A stretch of DNA of 64,000 nucleotides from contig JABAAB010000115.1 of assembly GCA_014238945.1 (NCBI GenBank), forward strand, positions 163,781 to 227,780, given 5' to 3'. The notes beneath the pieces were generated by a model that was not told the origin of the DNA, searched no databases, and saw only the letters and a program-made list of their open reading frames with translations. The DNA comes from Lysobacterales bacterium (GTDB taxonomy: Bacteria; Pseudomonadota; Gammaproteobacteria; Xanthomonadales; SZUA-36). The position numbers and the translations under genes are program-made. Shown piece after piece: positions 52,887 to 61,048 of the stretch (positions within the stretch are counted from its first letter, which is position 1; each line of letters begins with the position of its first letter).

Positions 52887-53159
52887 GTGTTGGCCTTTCC
52901 CAATGGATGCCACCGGATGGTCGCATGCCGTGATGTATCAAACCAGTCATTCCTGTTGGACATGGCAAGTCTGCAGGTAAAACAGCCAAATCCTGGGGAT
53001 TTTGAAAATTTAGGAAATTTTAATGATATTTTAATGTTGGTGTTGATGTACGTACACATTACCCCTAATTTACAATGTTGGAGTGTCGGCTGCACGCCCC
53101 ACAATTTGTTCAGCCCAAGTGCTGGAGATCAAGGTAAAAATAAAAAAAATCAATCAATG

Positions 53160-53254
53160 AATGGGCCGGTCAAGGTTGCTTATTGACCCTCCGATTAAGC
53201 AACCGGCAATAAGTAGGCTGCCCGCCACTTTGACGGGCAGCCTATTTTCTTTTT
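53160..53254 (+). ncRNA. Candidate small RNA with anti-Shine-Dalgarno loop
   Basis: A perfect 9-bp hairpin GGTTGCTTA / TAAGCAACC (53174-53182, 53196-53204) presents ACCCTCCG in its 13-base loop, complementary to ribosome-binding sites. Nine bases later a strong terminator follows (53214-53254). No plus-strand gene lies upstream for about 1.1 kb, so the terminator must end an RNA that starts in this intergenic region. The 5' end is not defined; A/T-rich sequence at 53000-53035 (ttgaaa ... tatttt) could be its promoter. Confidence 0.45.
53214..53254 (+). terminator. Rho-independent terminator without an assigned gene
   Basis: 11-bp perfect stem TAGGCTGCCCG / CGGGCAGCCTA (53214-53224, 53234-53244) with a 9-base loop and the tail ttttcttttt (53245-53254). 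It reads on the plus strand, where no protein gene precedes it, and converges on the minus-strand oxygenase gene. Confidence 0.88.
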
Positions 53255-53274
53255 GCTTTGAGAAAAATATAAAA

Positions 53275-53904
53275 TCAGTCCTTTCTATCCGGAAGATTGA
53301 TGCCCGGTCTATTCTTCAAGGGCAATGATACCGGTCCAAGTCGCCCACGTTTGTCAAACACATAATCCGGGTAATCTCCGTCGGCGTCGACGTAGTGCAG
53401 AAAAAGCTGTAACCAAAGCCCCTTTTCCAGCGGTTCGCGCCAATGGGCCACATCCGCGCCGCGGTAAACGAGGATCTCACCCGGCTGCAAATGTACCGGA
53501 ATGTCGCGGTTTTCGGACTCCAGCCAGATTGGCCAGTTTCCCGGCTTGCACTGATAGGACCCGATGGGGAGGGTAATACTGATTTCACATGAAGGGCGGT
53601 CAACATGTCGGGGCAATCTGGATTCCGGGGTATAGAACCGCAGGAATGAATAGCAGGGTAAAAGCGACACACCGATGCGTTTTTCCAACAATGGCTGAAC
53701 CATCATCAACAGGGCTTCCCCCATGGCGTCACAGTACCGACCGTATGCCATTGTCTTGTCATCGAATTCCATGTAGCCATCGTGATGCCGGTTCAATATG
53801 GATGCCTGGAACATCAATGCCAGGGCATGGGGGGGCACAATCTTTGGTAACAGGCAGTATTTTTTTGTTTCGAACTGCTGTTTGAAATGCTTAAATTCAG
53901 ACAA
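53275..53904 (-). CDS. 2-oxoglutarate/Fe(II) oxygenase-like protein
   Basis: 209 residues. The double-stranded beta-helix core shows H-x-D in SRLPRHVDRPSCEISITLPIG, a turn PGEILVYRGADVAHWREPL with the distal His, and an aromatic C-terminus FLHYVDADGDY. No Arg for 2-oxoglutarate can be assigned with certainty. Substrate unknown. It is divergent, about 60 bases away, from the Sel1/prolyl-hydroxylase fusion gene, so two oxygenases share one control region. Confidence 0.72.
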   Translation of the reverse strand: MSEFKHFKQQFETKKYCLLPKIVPPHALALMFQASILNRHHDGYMEFDDKTMAYGRYCDAMGEALLMMVQPLLEKRIGVSLLPCYSFLRFYTPESRLPRHVDRPSCEISITLPIGSYQCKPGNWPIWLESENRDIPVHLQPGEILVYRGADVAHWREPLEKGLWLQLFLHYVDADGDYPDYVFDKRGRLGPVSLPLKNRPGINLPDRKD

Positions 53905-53962
53905 TTTCCCGACCGCGACAGGTTATGATAATCGTCTATTTTACCAGATCAGGATGGTTTTG

Positions 53963-55318
53963 ATGAGTATAGACGCCCTCAGAAACGCAGCATTGCGTGG
54001 TGATTCCAGGGCCTGCCTGCAGTTGGCAATGGCCTGGATGACGGGTCAGGGTGTACCGCAACAGGATACGGACAAAGGCAGGGGGTGGCTGGAAAAAGCG
54101 GCCGCGAACGGCAATGTGGAAGCGATGCGTTTTCTGGGCATGATTTTTCTGCGTGGCATGGATGTTGTACCCGATTATGAACGGGCTGTTGAATACCTGG
54201 AGGATGCTGGCAGGCAAAATGACCATGAAGCGGAATGGGTGCTGGCGGGTTTTCTGGGAGGCGCACGGGATGACTGGTATGACCAGGAGAAGTCATTGTA
54301 CTGGCTTAAAAGAGCCGCCACCGCCGGTATGGCCAGAGCGCAATGTCATCTGGCTTATTGTCTGCAAAAAGGTGTTTTGGTTCCGTCAGACCAGGAAGCC
54401 GCCATTGGTTGGTATATCAAGGCGGCTGCGGGGGGTGATGCCGGGGCCTTGCTGGCACTTGCAGAGTATTACCTTGCAGGATTCATGTTGCCGGCCGACC
54501 CGTCGAAGGCTTACGGTTTGGCTCGTGCGGCCGCCGACAAGGGATGGGTGGTGGCTGGGGAGGTTGCCGCAGCCCTGCAGAAAGAGGGCAGTGGCGGTCA
54601 TATGAGATTACCCCAGTTGTTACCCCGACTTGAGGAAGTTTCCTTCGATCACAATGGCAGTTTACCGGTGATACGTCCAGACATGATTTCATGGCGTCCG
54701 AGGGTTCAGTGTATGCGGAACTTTCTGAGTGTCTTTGAGTGCGCTGAAATTGCCAATGCAGCCCAGCAGCACCTGATGCCGTCATTTATTGTCGATGGGG
54801 ATGGAGCATTGGCCAAGCACCAGGTTCGGACAAGTCATGAAGTTCGATTACGCCCCGGTCTTCGAAATATTGTCATCCAGGCGGTGGAGCAGCGTATGGC
54901 CGTTTGGAGCCATTTCCCAGTTGAAAATGGTGAATTCCCGTTGATACTTCATTATGAAAATTCACAAAGTTTTGAGCAACACTACGACTATTTCATACCT
55001 GAAAATTTTGTCATGGGGGAGGGTCCGCTTGAATTTGGCGGTCAGAGGGTTGCTACCCAGCTGATTTATCTTAACCAGGAATTTGAAGGTGGTGAGACCC
55101 GCTTTGACCGGACTGAACTGGTGGTCAGGCCGGAGCGTGGTATGTGTCTGCTATTCTTCAATACCACGCCTTGCGGAAATGTAGACCCATTGACCCGCCA
55201 CACGGGTGTCGGGGTAAAATCCGGGGTGAAATGGTTGTTGTCACGCTGGATCCGTGAACATCCCTCTGATCAGCCAGCGGGAAAAATTTCAAGGGATGAG
55301 TATCTGAAGAGTTCATGA
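53963..55318 (+). CDS. Sel1-repeat / prolyl 4-hydroxylase fusion protein
   Basis: 451 residues from the ATG at 53963 (MSIDALRNAAL); an ATG nine bases upstream is possible, and the open frame further upstream is antisense to the neighbouring gene. Residues about 5-215 hold five or so Sel1 repeats (GRGWLEKAAANGNVEAMRFLG, SLYWLKRAATAGMARAQCHL and so on), a helical protein-binding solenoid. Residues about 240-440 form a P4Hc domain: H-x-D in QSFEQHYDYFIP, then LIYLNQEFEGGETRF, and RHTGVGVKSGVKWLLSRW with the distal His and the 2-oxoglutarate-binding Lys. It probably hydroxylates a protein captured by the Sel1 part. Confidence 0.87.
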   Translation: MSIDALRNAALRGDSRACLQLAMAWMTGQGVPQQDTDKGRGWLEKAAANGNVEAMRFLGMIFLRGMDVVPDYERAVEYLEDAGRQNDHEAEWVLAGFLGGARDDWYDQEKSLYWLKRAATAGMARAQCHLAYCLQKGVLVPSDQEAAIGWYIKAAAGGDAGALLALAEYYLAGFMLPADPSKAYGLARAAADKGWVVAGEVAAALQKEGSGGHMRLPQLLPRLEEVSFDHNGSLPVIRPDMISWRPRVQCMRNFLSVFECAEIANAAQQHLMPSFIVDGDGALAKHQVRTSHEVRLRPGLRNIVIQAVEQRMAVWSHFPVENGEFPLILHYENSQSFEQHYDYFIPENFVMGEGPLEFGGQRVATQLIYLNQEFEGGETRFDRTELVVRPERGMCLLFFNTTPCGNVDPLTRHTGVGVKSGVKWLLSRWIREHPSDQPAGKISRDEYLKSS

Positions 55319-55372
55319 ATTAGAGCCACGTCCCAGTTTGACAAGGATGGTCTGTTGAACTAGGAGAATCCA

Positions 55373-55684
55373 ATGATAAAAGTATTAGCTGCTGTTTTCC
55401 TGGTAACTGCAATTGGAGTCAATGTGACGTTCGCGGCGACTGACGATGCTGATGCATCAAAACTGAGAGAAAAGAAATGTCCGCAATTGCAGGCTTCCAC
55501 CGTTTTCATTGCGGATAAAACTGGTAGCCGACAAGGTGGCAGTGCAAAAAAGCTCAGTGAATCCCATAAGACAGCGGAATCCCAGGGTTGGAACTTTGAC
55601 GAGATGTCCATTTATATCGAAGACGGTGACCTGCAAGGTTTTTTCGTTACCTACACCAGAACGCACCCCTGTAACAATAAGTAG
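55373..55684 (+). CDS. Small exported protein of unknown function
   Basis: 103 residues with a signal peptide (MIKVLAAVFLVTAIGVNVTFA) and a good ribosome-binding site (aggag). The mature part of about 80 residues is polar, with two cysteines (KKCPQLQAS and RTHPCNNK) that could form a disulfide in the periplasm. It starts 54 bases after the Sel1/P4H gene. I do not recognise the family. Confidence 0.65.
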   Translation: MIKVLAAVFLVTAIGVNVTFAATDDADASKLREKKCPQLQASTVFIADKTGSRQGGSAKKLSESHKTAESQGWNFDEMSIYIEDGDLQGFFVTYTRTHPCNNK

Positions 55685-55869
55685 CTCTTAATTATTGGGT
55701 CACAAACGCCTGTAAATTGGAACAGATTGAACATTTGACTTTTATCAGGGTGCAATTCCCGGCTATTTTTATTATACTGGTTGGTACGGGGAAGATTTAT
55801 TGCACCTAGTGTGCATGCACTAAGGGGATATACCTTTTTGAAACGTGCGGGGATACATTGATCCGATAC

Positions 55870-56162
55870 TCGTACAACACGCAGGTGTTGTCAGCATCGC
55901 CGGGAACCACGCTAACTTAAACCCCTCCATATAAATTAGAGTGAAAGTACAGCCAGTATGCAATGACGCCTGCTGCGCTGATCACCAAAGACTGGTGAGG
56001 TCGTCCGGGTTTGCCAACCCGGTTGGTTTCTGACACGGAAAGTGGTTGTCACGATTTTCTCAACCACGAAGTCTCTCAAAAGTGTTCTTAGATAGCCTGA
56101 AAGGACTATCTGAAGTCACGATGTTATGTCCGCTCAAGCGGGCCATTTTGAGGGAAATTAAA
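55870..56162 (+). promoter_or_regulatory. Highly structured leader upstream of a small membrane-protein gene
   Basis: At least six perfect hairpins follow each other: 55874-55891 (ACAACAC/GTGTTGT), 55983-55997 (CACCA/TGGTG), 56005-56022 (CCGGGTT/AACCCGG), 56042-56067 (GTGGTTG/CAACCAC), 56090-56111 (AGATAG-CCT/AGG-CTATCT with one bulge) and 56130-56141 (CCGC/GCGG). A TATAAA at about 55929-55934 could be a -10 element, giving a leader of about 215 bases. The start codon at 56163 follows with gaggga. No known riboswitch was recognised. Confidence 0.5.
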
Positions 56163-56411
56163 ATGCTTGATCTGGTTATGTTATTCCTGGCGACTTTAGT
56201 CAGCTCCTCTCTCGCAGTATTTCTGTGCAGGGTTGTTTCCGGGTGGCACGGCTTCAATTACGAGGTCCTCGGCCGCACACAGGATATATCCATGTTAAAT
56301 ATAAGCCCTCAACAGGGCTACATCTCACTTGTTAGACCTGTTGCAAGTCAACAGGGAAAGACAAGGGTCCTAAAATCTGCGTCCATACTTACCCGCCCAT
56401 GGGGCTGGTAA
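56163..56411 (+). CDS. Small membrane-anchored hypothetical protein
   Basis: 82 residues from the ATG at 56163, preceded by gagggaaatt; the frame extends 39 codons upstream but through the hairpin-rich leader. One hydrophobic helix (about 4-24, LVMLFLATLVSSSLAVFLC) precedes a polar tail that ends ILTRPWGW. The tail has SPQQGYISLVRPVASQQGKTR, repeating a VR/VA-x-QQG pattern. No family recognised. The strong ribosome-binding site and the structured leader argue that it is expressed. Confidence 0.55.
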   Translation: MLDLVMLFLATLVSSSLAVFLCRVVSGWHGFNYEVLGRTQDISMLNISPQQGYISLVRPVASQQGKTRVLKSASILTRPWGW

Positions 56412-56837
56412 GCGGTAACCACTATTTCAGGACAGGATTGACCAAACGCCGTTTCGGAAAATGGCCCGGCGTTCCACGACTGCGGGCGCAAAAAAAGTAA
56501 TTTCCGATTGTTTTCGGAATTTGGTTCAAAGTGAGTGACAACAATTGGAATATCCGCTCATCTCCATTGCCCGCAGTGAAGTTGGGTCGGCACCTGTTAT
56601 TTCTTGCCTGGAAATATTCAGCGGCATTACTTCATCGTCAAAGCAGCAAAGTGCTATAGCCAGAATGGCAGAGAGTCTATAGCCAGAATGGCAAAGTGTC
56701 TATAGCCAATACTGTTGCATAAATTCCTTATAAATACATAATGTTATGATTTTTTGCCAATATTTTAATATCTTGAAAACCCGATGACCAAAAGACATAA
56801 CGATCGGATTATTGGCTACAATTGACAGGAAAATACC
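56412..56837. other. Gene-free stretch with short tandem repeat
   Basis: No protein gene seen. A 23-base unit ctatagccagaatggcagag is present as two near-identical copies (56654-56676, 56677-56699) plus a partial third (56700-56708). After that the sequence becomes A/T-rich (56718-56790), which probably holds the promoter of the VOC gene at 56838. Confidence 0.55.
56654..56708. repeat. 23-bp tandem repeat, about 2.4 copies
   Basis: Copies differ only at the 3' end (gagagt versus aaagtgt-type). A shorter related piece (agcaaagtg) precedes the array at 56644-56652. Each unit contains the small dyad gccagaatggc (GCCA/TGGC), so it could be a small operator array. Confidence 0.65.
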
Positions 56838-57215
56838 ATGATTGGATACACTACGTTGGGTACCAACGACCTTGAGAAAGCGGTAGCATTTTATGATGAA
56901 CTGTTTGCCGAGCTGGGCGCAGGCCGATCCATGGAGGAGGATAGTTTTGTTGCCTGGGCGACCGCCCCCGGTCAGCCGGCATTTTCTGTGACCCAGCCCT
57001 TTGACGGAAATGTGGCAACTGTCGGCAATGGTGTCATGATTGCACTGACGGTTGATTCCAGGGCCAAGGTTGATTCGGTCCACGCAAAAGCAATGAGCCT
57101 GGGAGGATCCGATGAAGGGCTACCCGGAGACCGCTTTGACGGATTTTATGCTGGCTACTTCAGGGACCTGGATGGCAACAAACTGAATGTTTTTTGCCAC
57201 CAACCAGGCGGTTGA
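56838..57215 (+). CDS. VOC-superfamily (glyoxalase-like) protein
   Basis: 125 residues: two beta-alpha-beta-beta-beta units, beginning MIGYTTLGTNDLEKAVAFYDELF and ending YFRDLDGNKLNVFCHQPGG, where the Glu usually found in the last metal site is replaced by Asn in KLNVF. Relatives include glyoxalase I, fosfomycin-resistance proteins and dioxygenase-like proteins. Loss of a metal ligand suggests a binding rather than catalytic role, with low certainty. It converges on the deoxynucleoside kinase gene. Confidence 0.85.
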   Translation: MIGYTTLGTNDLEKAVAFYDELFAELGAGRSMEEDSFVAWATAPGQPAFSVTQPFDGNVATVGNGVMIALTVDSRAKVDSVHAKAMSLGGSDEGLPGDRFDGFYAGYFRDLDGNKLNVFCHQPGG

Positions 57216-57246
57216 TGATCAAGAAATTTAGTCAGGTGGTTGTCGG

Positions 57247-57924
57247 TTAATCAGGACCACGCCGGATTTGACCCGGTCTTTTCAATGTGGCTGGCAATAG
57301 TGCCTCTACTCGTTCCATTACATCAAGGCAGTCCACCATATCGTTGATGTAGTCGAGTTTGTCTGTCTCCAACACCAGTACTTCACCATATGGATAGCTC
57401 AGCAGCCAATTCTCATACAAGTCTTCCAGGCGTTTAAGGTAAGCAAGTGGTATGTCCTGTTCCATGGTCCGGCCACGCAGTCGTATTCGTTTTCGCAGTG
57501 TGCGCATTGAACAACGTAGGTAAATCATCAGATCAGGCGGGCGGATGGCATTCAGGATGGTCTGGTAAAAGTTCCAGTAGGTGTGCCAGTCCCTGCCGGT
57601 GAACTTGCGCATGGTGTGCAGCGCGGTCGCAAAAATCTCCGCGTCTTCATAAATGCTCCTGTCCAGTACCACAACACCATTGATTTTTTCGAGTTGCTGG
57701 TGCATGCGGAACTTGTTGCTCAGAAAATAGAGCTGCGAATGGAAAGCCCAACGCTTCATGTCCTGGTAAAAATCGGGCAGGTAGGGATTTTCTTCATTGG
57801 GCTCGTAAAACGGCTCTATACCGTATGTCCTGGTCAGGAATTCAACCAGTGAAGACTTCCCGGTTCCAATGTTTCCCGCAATGGCTATGGTTTTACCGGA
57901 GCCGGCATCATTCTGTTGGCTCAC
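57247..57924 (-). CDS. Deoxynucleoside kinase family protein
   Basis: 225 residues from a GTG that overlaps the stop of the upstream decarboxylase (GTGA). The P-loop is AGNIGTGKSSLVEF (about 16-29). EPNEENPYLPDFYQDMKRWAF, the DRS motif VVLDRSIYEDAEIF and the lid RTLRKRIRLRGRTMEQ are typical of the dGK/dCK/dNK family. It phosphorylates a deoxynucleoside with ATP for salvage. Coupling to a PLP decarboxylase is unexpected. Confidence 0.9.
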   Translation of the reverse strand: MSQQNDAGSGKTIAIAGNIGTGKSSLVEFLTRTYGIEPFYEPNEENPYLPDFYQDMKRWAFHSQLYFLSNKFRMHQQLEKINGVVVLDRSIYEDAEIFATALHTMRKFTGRDWHTYWNFYQTILNAIRPPDLMIYLRCSMRTLRKRIRLRGRTMEQDIPLAYLKRLEDLYENWLLSYPYGEVLVLETDKLDYINDMVDCLDVMERVEALLPATLKRPGQIRRGPD

Positions 57925-59354
57925 AACAGCGAATGACCCAATTCGGCCACCACCTGTGCCAGTTCTTCTACGTCCTGTTCCCGCGTTCGCCAGTTTGAGA
58001 ATGCGGGCCTGAAAATGGTGCGCTTACCGATTTTCGAGGTTCCCACAAGGAAGCGACCGTCGCTTAACACGACCTCACCCAGGTGATTGTTCATCTCATC
58101 CAGTTGTTCGTCGGACAGTCCACCCGGATTGAAACGAAAGGCAACAATATTTAATGAAACCTCTGCCATCAATTCCAGCTCAGGATGGTTGTTGATCTGC
58201 TGTGCAAAGTGTTGGGCAATATCCAGGCAGTGCTCAACAATGCGCTGGTGACCTTCACGGCCGTAGGCCTTTAATGTTGACCAGACGGCGAAACTGCGAC
58301 CACGGCGGGAGCTCTCCGGGCCGATTGCGCCCAGAGTGGGCCGGGGGTCGTCTTCGGTGGGCAGATAGTCCGCTGAATATCGAAAAGCACGTACCAACAG
58401 GCCGTGATCCCTGACAAATGCATAACCCGAGTCGTAGGGAACATTTAACCACTTGTGTCCGTCGACAGAGACAGAATCTGCTTTTTCGACGTCCTTTACA
58501 AAATGTGCGGTGCGTGGGGAAATACGGGCAAACAGACCAAACGCGCCATCCACGTGTACCCAGCAATTGTGCTGCCGGGCCAGTCTGATCATGTCTTCCA
58601 CGGGATCAAACTCACCCGCATTGACCTCCCCGGCGTTGATGATGACCAATGCAGGCTGGCCTTGCAGTTTTTCCAGAGCAGATCTCATGGCCGAATAGTC
58701 AAGTCGTCCAAAATCATCGCCGCAAAACTGTTGTACATTGGACCGCCCGATACCCTGCAATGACAGGACCTTGAGGGTGCTGGCATGGACAAAACCGGAG
58801 GTCAGTACCGGCATCACAGGCAAACCGGCCATACCGGTCTCCGATACATCCAGTCCATGGCACTCACCCCACCACTGACGTGCGGCAGCGAGACAAACAA
58901 AATTGGCCATGGTCCCGCCGGTAACCATGATTCCAGCCATCGTTGCTGGTAGGCCAAACAGCTCTTTCAGCCAGTCGAGGGCCTGCAGTTCCATATGTAC
59001 ACCTACGGGCGACAAAACCCAGGTGTAGGTTATGGTTTCGTACGCGGTTGCCAACAGGTCGGCCGCGAGTGCTGCCGGTGTGCTGCCGCCAATAACAAAA
59101 TGAAAGCATTTTGGCCCACCGGTATTACCACCGGCCCTGTGATTCAAATCCAACAATTGCTCAATGGTCTTTTGTCCACCACAGCCTGTTTCAGGCAGGG
59201 ATTCGTTCAATTCTTCAAGTGCTTTGGCGGCACCCGGTGGCAGTGCCGGACGTTCGTCGGTAGCATGGATGACGTCGGTGAGCGCCCTGCATAGCTGTTC
59301 GACAAGAAGTTCTGATTCCTGCCGAAATGCCGTACCGATATCCTTAGTGCTCAT
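57921..59354 (-). CDS. PLP-dependent group II decarboxylase (aromatic-amino-acid type)
   Basis: 477 residues. The PLP Lys is in DSVSVDGHKWLNVPYDSGYAF, the substrate/PLP region in CWVHVDGAFGLFARIS, and GIMVTGGTMANFVCLAAAR holds the phosphate-binding turn. N-terminal LNHRAGGNTGGPKCFHFVIGGS is characteristic of the aromatic-L-amino-acid/glutamate decarboxylase superfamily. The product would be an amine such as tyramine or tryptamine; the exact amino acid is not readable. Divergent from a second decarboxylase gene 95 bases away. Confidence 0.9.
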   Translation of the reverse strand: MSTKDIGTAFRQESELLVEQLCRALTDVIHATDERPALPPGAAKALEELNESLPETGCGGQKTIEQLLDLNHRAGGNTGGPKCFHFVIGGSTPAALAADLLATAYETITYTWVLSPVGVHMELQALDWLKELFGLPATMAGIMVTGGTMANFVCLAAARQWWGECHGLDVSETGMAGLPVMPVLTSGFVHASTLKVLSLQGIGRSNVQQFCGDDFGRLDYSAMRSALEKLQGQPALVIINAGEVNAGEFDPVEDMIRLARQHNCWVHVDGAFGLFARISPRTAHFVKDVEKADSVSVDGHKWLNVPYDSGYAFVRDHGLLVRAFRYSADYLPTEDDPRPTLGAIGPESSRRGRSFAVWSTLKAYGREGHQRIVEHCLDIAQHFAQQINNHPELELMAEVSLNIVAFRFNPGGLSDEQLDEMNNHLGEVVLSDGRFLVGTSKIGKRTIFRPAFSNWRTREQDVEELAQVVAELGHSLL

Positions 59355-59449
59355 TGATTGTTCCTGGGGGTCAAATTTTGAAATAATGATGCTGAAACTT
59401 TCCTTTGGAACACGGTATTCTACAGTGAGCGGCCCACGTCTGTAGTACT

Positions 59450-60922
59450 GTGGGCCAGATTAACAAATTGATTAGCAGGTGCAATGTGCTGGAAAAGATC
59501 AGGCAACTGGAAAAGATCGCCACGAGGCTCGAACTCGACCATGCGGAGCGCGCAGATCTGCTGAACCGGGCTGGTGCCTACACAGAGTCTTTTCTTTCAG
59601 GCATAAACGGTATGAAGGCCTTTGTTCCTGACACAGGTCGCAGTCCCCGTTTGGAGCGGGCATTTGATGAACAAGCTACAAACTTCGGCACGCTGCTGGA
59701 TACACTGGCAACCGAGGTTGATCGTGAGGGAATAAACGCGGCTTCGGGTGGACATATGGCCTACATACCCGGTGGTGGCCTTTACCCCTCGGCGGTTGGT
59801 GATTTTCTGGCAGATGTGTCAAACCGGTATGCGGGGGTTTCATTTGGTTCTCCCGGTGCGGTTAAGCTGGAGAAACAATTGGTACGCTGGATGTGTGACC
59901 TGGTGGGCTACCCTCAATTAGCCGGGGGTGATCTGACCTCGGGTGGCAGTATTGCCAATCTGACAGCGATCGTAACAGCGCGCGAAATCATGGGGATACG
60001 TGCACGGGATGTCGAACAGAGTTGTGTTTACCTGACCGAACAGGTTCATCATTGTGTGGGGAAATCTTTGCGGGCGGCGGGGCTGGGTGACTGTATCCGG
60101 CGGGTGGTGCCCATGGATAACCGTTACAGAATGGATGTGTCGGCATTGGAGGAATTAATTAAAAAGGACGTGACACGAGGATTGAAACCGTGGTTGATCA
60201 CCGCATCAGCGGGTACAACGGACACCGGCGCTGTCGATCCGCTGAATCAAATTTCAGAACTGGCGCAAGAGCATGGTCTGTGGTTACACGTAGATGCGGC
60301 GTACGGGGGGTTTTTCCTGCTTTGTGAGGAGACCCGTGCCATGTTCCAGGGTCTGGAAAAGGCACATTCGATAGTAATGGACCCGCACAAGGGTCTGTTT
60401 CTGCCCTATGGCTCGGGAGCGGTTCTGGTTCAGGACGTACATTGGTTGGCGCAGTCCCAGTCCTACGAGGCGGATTATATGCAGGATGCCAATGCAGGAC
60501 AGGCAGAATACTCACCGGCTGATTTGTCGCTGGAATTGAGCCGCCCGTTCCGGGGTCTGCGTATGTGGATTCCACTAAAATTGCATGGACTGGCACCGTT
60601 TCGAGCAGCATTGACTGAAAAGATCTGGCTGGCGCGTTTTTTTCATCGGGAACTCGAATCAACACCCGATTGGGAAACCGGACCTGACCCGGATTTGTCG
60701 GTGGTAACGTTTCGATATTTGCCAAAAAACGGAAACGCTGATGACTTCAACCAACGGTTGATCAATGCGGTCAGGGAAGACGGAAAAGTGGTCATCAGTT
60801 CAACCCAGCTTGATGGAAAGTTCGTAATGCGCCTGGCGGTACTTCATTATCGGACCCATCTCAAACAGGTCGAATATCTACTGTCATTTTTGTACCGAAA
60901 GGTGCGGGAACTCAGCAGTTAA
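59450..60922 (+). CDS. PLP-dependent group II decarboxylase
   Basis: 490 residues from a GTG; a later GTG (NVLEKIRQ, codon 13) is possible. The catalytic Lys is in SIVMDPHKGLFLPYGSGAV, the His stacking on PLP in YLTEQVHHCVGKSLRAAGL, and the Asp in LWLHVDAAYGGFFLL. The N-terminal GHMAYIPGGGLYPSAVGDFL is well matched to aromatic-amino-acid decarboxylase-like enzymes. It differs clearly from its divergent neighbour, so the two are probably paralogues with different amino-acid substrates. Confidence 0.9.
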   Translation: MGQINKLISRCNVLEKIRQLEKIATRLELDHAERADLLNRAGAYTESFLSGINGMKAFVPDTGRSPRLERAFDEQATNFGTLLDTLATEVDREGINAASGGHMAYIPGGGLYPSAVGDFLADVSNRYAGVSFGSPGAVKLEKQLVRWMCDLVGYPQLAGGDLTSGGSIANLTAIVTAREIMGIRARDVEQSCVYLTEQVHHCVGKSLRAAGLGDCIRRVVPMDNRYRMDVSALEELIKKDVTRGLKPWLITASAGTTDTGAVDPLNQISELAQEHGLWLHVDAAYGGFFLLCEETRAMFQGLEKAHSIVMDPHKGLFLPYGSGAVLVQDVHWLAQSQSYEADYMQDANAGQAEYSPADLSLELSRPFRGLRMWIPLKLHGLAPFRAALTEKIWLARFFHRELESTPDWETGPDPDLSVVTFRYLPKNGNADDFNQRLINAVREDGKVVISSTQLDGKFVMRLAVLHYRTHLKQVEYLLSFLYRKVRELSS

Positions 60923-61048
60923 CCTGAGCCAGTGTCAGGTTAGATTGCCTGGTTCTCATCGCCGATATTGGCAATACTGAAAAAGGCATCGACAGATTTG
61001 TTATTATTGAACAGCGAAGCGTCAATAAGAAATACGAAGGAAGGGCGA

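Noticed and set aside
52887..53186. 99-codon plus-strand open frame over the small-RNA candidate
   Set aside because: No ribosome-binding site, no domain or repeat pattern, and the 3' part runs through the hairpin region.
55692..56050. Possible tRNA or known riboswitch
   Set aside because: No cloverleaf with CCA or TPsiC-like loop and no known riboswitch core was recognised; kept as an unassigned structured leader.
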